A DNA stretch of 64,000 bases, taken from assembly GCF_036327475.1 (NCBI RefSeq), contig NZ_CP132913.1:1116001-1180000 (forward strand), in the 5' to 3' direction. Position numbers and translations under genes: made by a program. This DNA comes from G036327475 sp036327475 (GTDB lineage: Bacteria; Pseudomonadota; Gammaproteobacteria; Enterobacterales; Enterobacteriaceae). Positions 37,801-49,959 of the stretch are shown here, piece by piece (within the stretch, counting starts at the first letter, position 1; every line of letters starts with the position of its first letter). The notes under the pieces were generated by a model. It saw only the letters and a list, made by a program, of their open reading frames with translations. It made no database searches and was not told the origin of the DNA.

Positions 37801-38428
37801 ACCACTGCTAACTTGTGCATCCTCCCCTATTCAACTTGATTGAATGGTGCTGGGTCGATTTATAGAGAAACCGTCTAAATATGACTACAACTGCAATACG
37901 GGACACTTACAGCTAGCCTTAAACATAACGCTCTATTATTACGTAGCCTATCGCGCTTTTCGTTGAGTGGCCGGCGCATGACGGATTCGTATTTTATGTG
38001 CATTATCTCCACCTACGGCATTCTGTATTCAATGTTGTTTTAAAAGAGTATTGTCCCCATCTATTGACTCGATGGTTTCTATTTATTCGGTAGCCTCATT
38101 TCCCCGATCGCTTGCGGCAAGAATTATTCCTCGCTGGCGAATACGTGTCGTTTCTTAGCGATAATCGCTCTGTTCACTTTCTTCCGCCGTCATCAACAAT
38201 GTGCGATAACTCGTCAGGGAAACCAGCGCAACGGTGGACGACAATACAGTGCAGCGGGGTTTATCGGTACGGCTAGGCCAGAAAGGCGATCACCATTACA
38301 TTTTTTGCCACACATGGCAATGAATGGAGAAGTTATTGCTCATACCCGCACCGCAAATCTTTTTATTGTTAGCGTCCTGGCGCCGCGACAGCGGGCATAC
38401 TCAGCTCCGTTCATAAAGGAGAGTCCCA
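37801..38428. other. Region where ilvY/ilvGMEDA would lie; nothing recognised
   Basis: In E. coli the ilvLXGMEDA operon and ilvY separate ilvC from comM (about 7 kb). Here only about 630 bases separate them and I see no recognisable ilv fragment or leader peptide. The whole block appears deleted. Confidence 0.6.
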
Positions 38429-39487
38429 TGGCACTGGCAATTTACACCAGCGGGCTAATCGGTATCCAGGCGCCGTCTATTGAGTTAGGAGTTGCCCGCC
38501 TTCACCTTGCTGCCAGAAAATACCGTGCAGCGATGCAACAGATCCCAAGCGTGCGGCTGAAACCCTATGAGTTTTCTTGGCGAACTGTCGCTGGCCGGAG
38601 AGGTGGGGTTTATAGCGCTGTTCCGGCCGCCCACGGCGCGGCGGGCGACGGCAGATTATCCCGCTGCAGGCTAACCGTGAAGACATCGCGCTGCTGCCGG
38701 GCAGCCCCAGGCATACCTCGCCAACTGTCTATAGCATGTGTAGTGCTTTGCAGGGCAACGGCTCTTTGATCATCGCCGAACCCACGGTGAATACCCTGCT
38801 AGCGCCGTCAGACGGCAGCAATTTGGAGGAAGTTATCAGCCAGCAGCAGGCCCGACGCGCGCTGGAAATCACTCTGGCCAGCAGCTACAATTTATTTAGG
38901 GCCGCCGAGCACCGTGAAAACCATGCTGGCGAGATAATTACCGGGTCTGCTGCCGCCGGTAACGGATAACGAGGCGAAACTACTGCGATTACTAGTCTGG
39001 TCGGCGTCAGCACTGCCAGACGCCATTAGCGGCAGCGTCCTTGCGCGCCCCCATTACAGCACGACGATGGTCGCATTTGTTGGTGGTGGCACCTTCCAGA
39101 GCCCCGTCGAGATCTCGCTGGCCCATAGCAGCTACTGTTTTGCCGGGGGTTTCAGTGGCGGGTACTCGATGCCAGCATGAGCCGCTGGAAACTGGTGAAA
39201 TCTACTATTGCGTATTGCGCGTACATGCCCGCTGCGGGTCGGCTGACGCTATCTTAATCGCCTGTCTGGCCATTTCTAGATTACATCGATCTGTTGGTGA
39301 AGGTAGCACAACCGTGCGTGCATGGATCATGGCGGCACGCGCCCTGGCATTGGTTATCAAAAGTAATGCGTACACTAGCGGAGCTGGCGGGTGCAAATTA
39401 GCCGGAATCACCTGGCGGAAGCCCTTAGCTATCGCTGCATCGTTCGGCTACTGCACAAGCTGTAGCAACAGCGGGAATAAGTGTTAA
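38429..39487 (+). pseudogene. comM: Magnesium chelatase-like ATPase ComM (YifB), pseudogene
   Basis: ComM is a hexameric helicase aiding branch migration during transformation in relatives. A good ribosome site (AAGGAGAG) precedes ATG 38429, and the frame starts MALAIYTSGLIGIQAPSIEL. Later fragments in several frames: EFLGELSLAGEVGFI, ALEITLASSYNL, PPSTVKTMLAR, PHYSTTMVAFVGGG, VEISLAHSSYC, and the end block LAELAGA with AGITWRKPLAIA. About 460 bases are missing and the Walker A loop is not readable. Clearly dead. Confidence 0.85.
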
Positions 39488-39506
39488 AACAAAGGGACCG
39501 CATTCT

Positions 39507-39845
39507 TTAATCTTCAGCGTCAGTGTAGTCTTCTACCACATCCATCTGTGGTTTACCACCGGAAAGGGTATGAAAACGCTTGGGGCGGCGAGTATGCCCT
39601 ATGTATTTGAACCAGACCTTCTCATGTTCATTGGTGGGGGCAAGTTCGCCGTGGCACACTGCAACAAACTGCCGCTCTTCATCGGTTACAGGTTCCCGTT
39701 TTCCACTGTCCAAATCATTGTAGGCATGGCCGCAACGCTCCAATAACTGTGCTTCTCGAATGGTGAAATGACCATGCCGAGAGAAGCCGCGAGGATAATT
39801 TTTGTTATCAAAGTAACGAGTAGAAGTAAAAAAGCTGTCTGCCAT
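39507..39845 (-). CDS. maoP: Macrodomain organisation protein MaoP (YifE)
   Basis: 112 residues, identical in length to E. coli MaoP, starting MADSFFTSTRYFDNKNYPRG. In E. coli MaoP acts with the maoS site to organise the Ori macrodomain of the chromosome. Conserved FSRHGHFTIREAQLLERCGH, GKREPVTDEERQFVAVCHGE and RRPKRFHTLSGGKPQMD. The open frame extends five codons upstream, but alignment supports 39845. It is divergent from hdfR across about 124 bases, as in E. coli. Intact. Confidence 0.93.
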   Translation of the reverse strand: MADSFFTSTRYFDNKNYPRGFSRHGHFTIREAQLLERCGHAYNDLDSGKREPVTDEERQFVAVCHGELAPTNEHEKVWFKYIGHTRRPKRFHTLSGGKPQMDVVEDYTDAED

Positions 39846-39969
39846 CTTACACGCTCCCATCTCTTACTACAATAAGCCACGCTGTTTATGGCGCGGAGTA
39901 TTATTTAGGGTTGACTTTCTGTAAAATGAAACATTTTAATCAGTACGACAAATTTTTTTGGAGAACGCA

Positions 39970-40794
39970 GTGGACACGGAATTACTGAAAACATTCTTGG
40001 AAGTAAGCCGTACCCGACATTTCGGACGAGCAGCGGAAGCGCTTTATCTGACACAATCAACGGTCAGCTTTCGCATCCGCCAGTTGGAAACCCAACTGGG
40101 CGTAAGACTGTTTACCCGTCATAGAAATAACATTCGCTTGACGGCGGCGGGGGAACACCTGTTGCCCTATGCCGAAAATCTGATGATCACCTGGCAGGTC
40201 GCCAAGCAGGAAGTGACTCGCTCTTTGCAGCGCAATTCACTGTCCATTGGCGCCGGTGCATCACTGTGGGAGGCGTGGCTTGGAGATTGGCTGCAAAATC
40301 TTTATAAACAGTGGCCGAACCTCCAGCTGGAGGCACGCATTGCGCTGCGCCAGGGGCTGATTAGAGAGCTGCATGAACGCCAGTTGGATTTAATGATTAC
40401 CACCGAAGCGCCAAAAATGGAAGAGTTGATCAGCCAGCAGCTTGGTAGCTTTTCCCTGACACTGTTCGCTGATACCAGCGGCGGCGAACTGGTTAACAAT
40501 AAGCGACCTTATATACAGCTTGAATGGGGAGCTGATTTTCATGCGCACGAAAACCGGTTACAGATTAATCAGCAGGCACCGCTCGTCATCACCACATCGG
40601 CGCAATTAACCTGCCGGCTATTACAGATCACCGCCGCCTGCGCCTTTCTGCCAAGTCATTGGGCAGAGCGGTTTCCAGATTTGCGGCCCGTTAGTGATGT
40701 GCCAACCATCGTGCGTCCACTGTATGCGGTATGGCTGCAAAACAGCGATCAGCGCCCGATAATTCAACAACTGCTGAAAACCGCCGTGCTATGA
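39970..40794 (+). CDS. hdfR: LysR-type regulator HdfR
   Basis: LysR-family repressor that in E. coli controls the flagellar master operon flhDC. 274 residues (E. coli 279). GTG start at 39970, ten bases after a GGAG site, gives VDTELLKTFLEVSRTRHFGR; the helix-turn-helix follows (AAEALYLTQSTVSFRIRQLE, about residues 18-37). C-terminal effector domain starts around residue 90 (SIGAGASLWEAWLGDW) and ends PLYAVWLQNSDQRPI. Intact, although the target flhDC may or may not survive elsewhere. Confidence 0.92.
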   Translation: MDTELLKTFLEVSRTRHFGRAAEALYLTQSTVSFRIRQLETQLGVRLFTRHRNNIRLTAAGEHLLPYAENLMITWQVAKQEVTRSLQRNSLSIGAGASLWEAWLGDWLQNLYKQWPNLQLEARIALRQGLIRELHERQLDLMITTEAPKMEELISQQLGSFSLTLFADTSGGELVNNKRPYIQLEWGADFHAHENRLQINQQAPLVITTSAQLTCRLLQITAACAFLPSHWAERFPDLRPVSDVPTIVRPLYAVWLQNSDQRPIIQQLLKTAVL

Positions 40795-41379
40795 CGACTC
40801 GCACCGCGGGCAAATAAAGCCGAATCGAATGGTATTGGATCAATCTTTGGATCATCACACCAAGAGGCGTATATTTGCACAGCGTATCCAGCAAGGTACC
40901 GACGCTGCTGACTGGCAGTGTGATAGCGTCTATCGTTGCTATCACCTCCGCCGAGGTAAAAAAGAAAAGATAATGCCCGACAGCATCGCCAGGAAACTCG
41001 ACAACAATATATCCGCACCGTCGTGCTTGTTAGCAGCCTGCCACCAGGGCGGCGGAGTAACCATTGCCGCCTATGGCATCACACCGCCACTACCTGATAA
41101 GCGTCAACAAAGTGAGCCTGACGTTGCAGGGCGGCTGCCAGGTCTAGAGTTAGCCAGCAGGTCATACTATGGGTGAACAACAGGAACCGACTCCCGCGAC
41201 AAAGTAAAATTCATTCCGCGCAAGAAAACACATGCTGGCCAGGATGACGATAAACGTCGGTAGCCGCAGAGCATCTGACTCACGTGGAGGCAAGGCCAGA
41301 ATATTGGCTCAGACAGTATAGGTAACCAGTAATGAAAACCAAGATAGTAAAACGCCAATGGCAAATTACGTTTTAGCAT
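40795..41379 (-). pseudogene. yjfF: Sugar ABC transporter permease YjfF, pseudogene
   Basis: Start block MLKRNLPLA at 41379, then FLRGMNFTLSRESVPVVHP (matching the YjfF segment 'FLRGVSYLVSEESIPINHP'), TTVRIY, and near the end LPVSSVGTLLDTLCKYTPLG with IQRLIQ. About 400 bases are missing against a normal permease and frames shift repeatedly. It is the last gene of a ytfQ-ytfR-ytfT-yjfF galactofuranose-type transporter operon, all members broken. Confidence 0.75.
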
Positions 41380-41384
41380 TAGTG

Positions 41385-42150
41385 GTACCTTCGCAACACC
41401 GACAACGACATTCGCGGTAACTGTACTACGAGAACCGGCAGTACCACATCGCTTCTACGATCGGGTTAAATTCAGGCTGATAACCGGAAAGCAAGATACC
41501 GGTATTCATGCCATGAAGAATGAGACCCACCAGCGATAACGGTAAATGAAAAGGCGAAAAGGCCGCCAAACAGCGAGCAGCCGCCGATAACCACGGCTAA
41601 TACGGCGTCTAACTCCATTAATTAGCATACGCCCAAGTCGCCGGTAATGATAATATCGGCTGATGGCACATAGCATATACACTACCATCAGCACCAGACG
41701 GGTATTGAGGCCGCCTAGATAAACAGCCTAGCGCGATTTTACGGGTCAGCACCCATAAACATGGCGACGGAGATGATCACCAGTACCGGCAACCATAACA
41801 GTGCCTCGTGGCCGATTTTGCCAAACGCCGCATTATCGAAGGTTATGATTTAGCCTTCGATAATCAGTCGCGCCACACCGCGGTCGGCAACCATCAGAAT
41901 TAGCGCGGCGACGATAGATTACTCCTAAGTATGGTGATGAGAAAACCGTTCCAGAGCTCGCACGCGACCCCAATGATTGTCATAACTGCCACGACGAACA
42001 GATCAATACCGCTGCTGGCGATAACCAGCGTCATGCCAAGCGCCAGAAAAGCCGCCAGCGCGCCGCGATTGACGGTGTCAATTACGCTGCCGAACAACCT
42101 GCTGTCCTGAATATGCAACGAAAAAATGCGGCGAGACCAGATCGTAATAA
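41385..42150 (-). pseudogene. ytfT: Sugar ABC transporter permease YtfT, pseudogene
   Basis: DSRLFGSVIDTVNRGALAAF, LALGMTLVIASSGIDLFVVA and ELWNGFLITIL match the first third of YtfT ('DGRLFGSPIDILNRAAPVALLAIGMTLVIATGGIDLSVGA'). Lower down MELDAVLAVVIGGCSLFGG is the conserved permease loop. Frameshifts and nonsense codons are spread through it. Confidence 0.78.
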
Positions 42151-42169
42151 TCAAGATAACCAGCAGCGT

Positions 42170-42735
42170 TTAGGCCTTACGTGCTGCCAGAGGGCATGCT
42201 CCAGCGTATCCGCCGAGCACCGGCCGGCGTAGACAGGGGTTTACTGCTCAAGGGTGGCCTTCTAGCTAGGTTACGCGGTAATGGCCTGCATGATGCCGGC
42301 GACCAAGATTTGCTGACACGCTAGCTCGGCCACGCGCCGACGATCGCGCAAGACAATGACACGCTCGGCATACCCGGCAATCCTCATCCCGTCAGCACTC
42401 AGCAGGCGAATAAACGAATCGCTGATGCTGTGCCTGTAACGCAGAATGATATTCTCCGTGGCGGAAGTGGATAATTTACCCAACAACGTCACTACTTCAC
42501 CGCCATGCAAGGTCAAGCCCACTGCTGGAGGGATTTTCGCTAGGAAATTCCACGCTGACGCCTTGAAGCTCCAGAAGCAGTGCTGATGCTATGTCGTTTT
42601 CCCGTCACTGACGCACTAGCTGCTACCGTGGTAGACGGCGAAGTCAATACCGTTGTTAGTAGCCCATGTTCTTCTTGGCCGCATCCGGAAACAGCAATCA
42701 CGAGTCGCTTACATTCTGCATAGGACTGCATAGGA
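42170..42735 (-). pseudogene. ytfR: Sugar ABC transporter ATPase YtfR, pseudogene
   Basis: C-terminal block ADGMRIAGYAERVIVLRDRR with RVAEL and GIMQAITA matches the end of YtfR, and ENIIL from its second ATPase domain is also present. The N-terminal ATPase domain and most of the second (about 900 bases) are deleted; no Walker A survives. Confidence 0.75.
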
Positions 42736-42778
42736 CTGCATAGGAGTCAACTCAACCGTTAGGAGTCAACTCGACCGT
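42717..42778. repeat. Short tandem repeats at the ytfR-ytfQ boundary
   Basis: Two adjacent arrays: a 10-base unit (ctgcatagga) about three times at 42717-42746, then a 19-base unit (taggagtcaactcaaccgt, one mismatch) twice at 42741-42778. Probably replication slippage in non-selected DNA. Confidence 0.85.
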
Positions 42779-43350
42779 CGCATTGGCTTCCCTGCTCATC
42801 ATCGCTTTTAAAGATATCCGGTACGCTGTCGATTGAGATCACTTTAATCTGCGAGCCCGATCTTAAACCGGGTTCTTTAATCGCCAATCGCCTGTATAAG
42901 CGCTGATCGGTGTGGACGTAAACGACGCAAATGTTCTTACCACCTGTTCCTCTGTGATAAAACTTTCTATGACTTCTACTATGGGTGCAGTATCCAGACT
43001 GCACTGCTGACGAATGGTTTTTATATTGGAATGCCCACTGATGCCGTCTGCAAAACCTTTTTATGGTTAATAGTAACGCTGGCGCCGACCGTACCCTGTA
43101 GCTCTATGACGTTACAGGCTTTATCCCCGGCATCCTTCACCTCACCCGCCACTCACCGGTGTTTACCCTCATGCACGCTGTTAGATGCGACTGCGGAGGT
43201 AGCTTCCTTGGCTTCCTGAAATACTGGCGTCGTCCAGCTGATGGCGACTACCGGCGTGATAAAGGAGCGCACCGTTTTAATTTGGTTTTTCTGCTTTTGC
43301 TACGCATCGACGATTTTTAATGTTAAACTGCAGGCGGATTCACTTATTGC
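42745..43350 (-). pseudogene. ytfQ: Sugar-binding protein YtfQ, pseudogene
   Basis: Periplasmic sugar-binding component. Fragments: KNQIK-type N-terminal piece near 43270, NVIELQGTVGASVTINHKK, ESFITEEQ, GKNICVVYVHTD, AIKEPGLRSGSQIKVISIDS and VPDIFKS, in the order of YtfQ ('GKNICMVYAHNDD...SIDGVPDIYKA'). The signal peptide is not recognisable. First gene of the broken transporter operon, placed between hdfR and trpT where E. coli has no such genes. Confidence 0.8.
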
Positions 43351-43632
43351 CAATGCTATTTATCATGCACTTGTTCGCTACCATCACGAACGTGTGAGCT
43401 TCCTTATTTTGTAGGACTGAGGCGCGCCCGGCTTCACGCCGCCGGCTTATGGACGGACGCTTTTGGGACAGCATTGCTGGATAACTAACGGACCATCTAT
43501 CTTGTTACCGGTATGGGCACCATTTCACCCTGAACGATCAATATTTTGTACATATGTTTAGTTGATTCAGTCTGAGCGTCGGGGCACACAGGGAAAAACA
43601 AAAACCTTCGCATTAGGAAGGGCTTCCATGGC
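43351..43632. other. Spacer before tRNA-Trp, nothing recognised
   Basis: About 280 bases between the ytfQ remnant and the end of the rRNA/tRNA transcription unit. No gene is seen; transcription of the rRNA operon should end here, but I see no convincing stem followed by a T-run. Confidence 0.4.
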
Positions 43633-43708
43633 TGGCAGGGGCGGAGAGACTCGAACTCCCAACACCCGGTTTTGGAGACCGGTGCTCTACCAGTTGAACT
43701 ACGCCCCT
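43633..43708 (-). tRNA. trpT: tRNA-Trp (anticodon CCA)
   Basis: 76 bases, 5' AGGGGCG, anticodon loop CTCCAAA, encoded CCA. Distal tRNA of the rRNA operon, as in E. coli rrnC. Confidence 0.97.
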
Positions 43709-43717
43709 AAATGAAAG

Positions 43718-43794
43718 TGGCGGTGCGGACGGGACTCGAACCCGCGACCCCCGGCGTGACAGGCCGGTATTCTAACCGACTGAACTACCGCACC
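43718..43794 (-). tRNA. aspT: tRNA-Asp (anticodon GTC)
   Basis: 77 bases, 5' GGTGCGG, anticodon GTC in GCCTGTCACGC, encoded CCA. Lies between 5S rRNA and tRNA-Trp. Confidence 0.97.
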
Positions 43795-43920
43795 ATCGAA
43801 CATGACACGCACCAGATTAGCATGAAAGGGGGTGAGACGCCCGTTGATATTCTGGGTGCTTATGCTCCTGTCGACACTGTTTGTGGCCCGATATTAACCA
43901 GCACAACCTTTTTAAAATGG

Positions 43921-44041
43921 ATACCTGGCAGTTTCCTACTCTCGCATGGGGAAAACCCCACACTACCATCGGCGCTACGGCGTTTCACTTCTGAGTTCGG
44001 CATGGGGTCAGGTGGGACCACCGCGCTAGTGTCGCCAGGCA
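43921..44041 (-). rRNA. rrf: 5S ribosomal RNA
   Basis: About 120 bases, from TGCCTGGCG to CTGCCAGGTAT, with the central GTGGTCCCACCTGACCCCAT and GAACTCAGAAGTGAAACGCC typical of enterobacterial 5S. The termini pair. Confidence 0.95.
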
Positions 44042-44261
44042 AATTCGTTGTCTGCACCGCTTTCGCCGTACGGAGGGCTCCGGGCTCTGGCTACCCAACC
44101 CTCACTTACGTGATCATCGGGCGTTATCCGGAACATCACTGATGGTGTCTCGTGTCTTGTCTCTTAGCACATGAGCGACCACATTTTGCCTGCATTTGCT
44201 GCAGGTGTTGGTGGTATTACCTGCACTTTTGTGGCTCGCTCTCAAACAGCTCAGGTGTTGT

Positions 44262-47170
<2,909 letters not shown>

Positions 47171-47430
47171 TCACAACCCTGAGCTGTCTGCATTTGGTTC
47201 GACGGTCTGCCACGACTTCCGGGCTTTCAGTCACTTGCGTCGTCTCGCTTGAGTCTCACCATACAGGCGAGACTCGGCACAGTCTGTGAGGACCGGGCTG
47301 AAACGACAGCGCCTATCGCACGACAGTGATAACGTTAAGCGTTATCTCAGGTTTGCTTACTTCGTTTGAGAGACTCACATGCTGAGCTTGCACTTCAGCA
47401 TGTGTTTCAAATTTTCAGCTTATTCCGGAT

Positions 47431-47442
47431 TGTTAAAGAGCA
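47431..47442 (-). promoter_or_regulatory. boxA antitermination element in the 16S-23S spacer
   Basis: The minus strand reads TGCTCTTTAACA, the rRNA boxA recognised by NusB/S10, just ahead of 23S, matching the second boxA of E. coli rrn operons. Confidence 0.75.
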
Positions 47443-47447
47443 CGATA

Positions 47448-47480
47448 TTTCAGAGCGCGTTTATCAAACGCGCTCTGAAA
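47448..47480. repeat. Perfect 15-bp inverted repeat in the rRNA spacer
   Basis: Arms tttcagagcgcgttt (47448-47462) and aaacgcgctctgaaa (47466-47480) with a 3-base loop. It lies between boxA and tRNA-Ala and would form a very stable hairpin in the precursor RNA. No T-run follows, so it is not an obvious terminator. Confidence 0.85.
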
Positions 47481-47528
47481 CAAATCAACGACAGAAAAAT
47501 CGCTCATCCCACAAATACATTCCATGAA

Positions 47529-47604
47529 TGGTGGAGCTAAGCGGGATCGAACCGCTGACCTCCTGCGTGCAAAGCAGGCGCTCTCCCAATTGAGCTATAG
47601 CCCC
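47529..47604 (-). tRNA. tRNA-Ala (anticodon TGC)
   Basis: 76 bases in the 16S-23S spacer, 5' GGGGCTA, anticodon TGC in CTTTGCACG, encoded CCA. Confidence 0.96.
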
Positions 47605-47777
47605 AAGTCGTTCATCTTGCATATGCCTGGTCTACCTGCATGCCAGGTAATGCTTCGTTCACCACAGTCAATAAACAGGGCGACAGCCAATCTTCTTTTC
47701 ACCGCATGCTGAACACAGCCTGACACGTTTGCCTGACAACAACACGCTGCGGTCTCATTCATCGGGATAAGTGTAAC

Positions 47778-47854
<77 letters not shown>

Positions 47855-47879
47855 ATAGGAGGTTTCTTGCTCGTGGTAG

Positions 47880-47903
47880 TTATCAGACAATCTGTGTGGG
47901 CAC
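47880..47903 (-). repeat. Pre-16S processing stem, 3' arm
   Basis: A 24-base segment exactly complementary to 49566-49589, so the precursor folds with 16S in the loop. This is the RNase III processing stem of the primary transcript. Confidence 0.8.
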
Positions 47904-47925
47904 GTCACTTAACGTATCGTTTAGG

Positions 47926-49467
<1,542 letters not shown>

Positions 49468-49565
49468 AAAGCTTGATGCTCAAAGAATTAAAACTGGTAT
49501 TCCTATGAATATTCGTTGTTCACTCTTCAAGACTTGATATTTCGTGTATCGATACTGTCTTATGA

Positions 49566-49589
49566 GTGCCCACACAGATTGTCTGATAA
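49566..49589 (-). repeat. Pre-16S processing stem, 5' arm
   Basis: Exact complement of 47880-47903, forming the RNase III stem around 16S. Confidence 0.8.
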
Positions 49590-49591
49590 AT

Positions 49592-49603
49592 TGTTAAAGA
49601 GCG
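49592..49603 (-). promoter_or_regulatory. boxA antitermination element in the 16S leader
   Basis: The minus strand reads CGCTCTTTAACA, one change from the spacer boxA, located in the leader upstream of 16S as in E. coli. Confidence 0.7.
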
Positions 49604-49642
49604 TGTCCGGGAGGGTAATTCCTCTACCGGTACAAGTGGCGT

Positions 49643-49670
49643 ATACTACGCTTTTCCGCTGCAGAGTCAA
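49643..49670 (-). promoter_or_regulatory. rRNA promoter P2
   Basis: Minus strand TTGACT (-35), 16 bases, TAGTAT (-10), in the context GCTTGACTCTGCAGCGGAAA, very like E. coli rrn P2. Confidence 0.75.
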
Positions 49671-49751
49671 GCTTTTATTTAACCTTCGTGGACCGCTTGC
49701 CTCTGGCTGAGCCGGTAAGTCGCAACGACTGCTCCCGGTCAGTGGAGGCGC

Positions 49752-49779
49752 ATTATAGGACCTTCACGACCGGTGACAA
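49752..49779 (-). promoter_or_regulatory. rRNA promoter P1
   Basis: Minus strand TTGTCA, 16 bases, TATAAT followed by GCGCC, the E. coli rrn P1 core including the GC-rich discriminator that makes P1 sensitive to ppGpp/DksA. AT-rich sequence upstream (to about 49.82 kb) could be an UP element. Confidence 0.85.
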
Positions 49780-49959
49780 AATAAGTTTTAACTGGCGAAA
49801 TATACAGCAACCGCGACAAAACAGACGTTGCCAATAGAGGGGCATTCGGACAAAACGCCAAAAACCAATGAGACCGCGCACGAAGTGCTGCCCAATGGCG
49901 CACTAAGTTCCGGCCCCGACGGGAGTGGCCCGCGGTAATCCTCCGCTCGCTAGGCGTGG

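Noticed and set aside
40795..43350. First taken as the ribose transporter rbsDACB
   Set aside because: Fragment-by-fragment matches (NVIELQGTVGASV, ELDAVLAVVIGG, MLKRNLPLA) fit ytfQ, ytfT and yjfF better.
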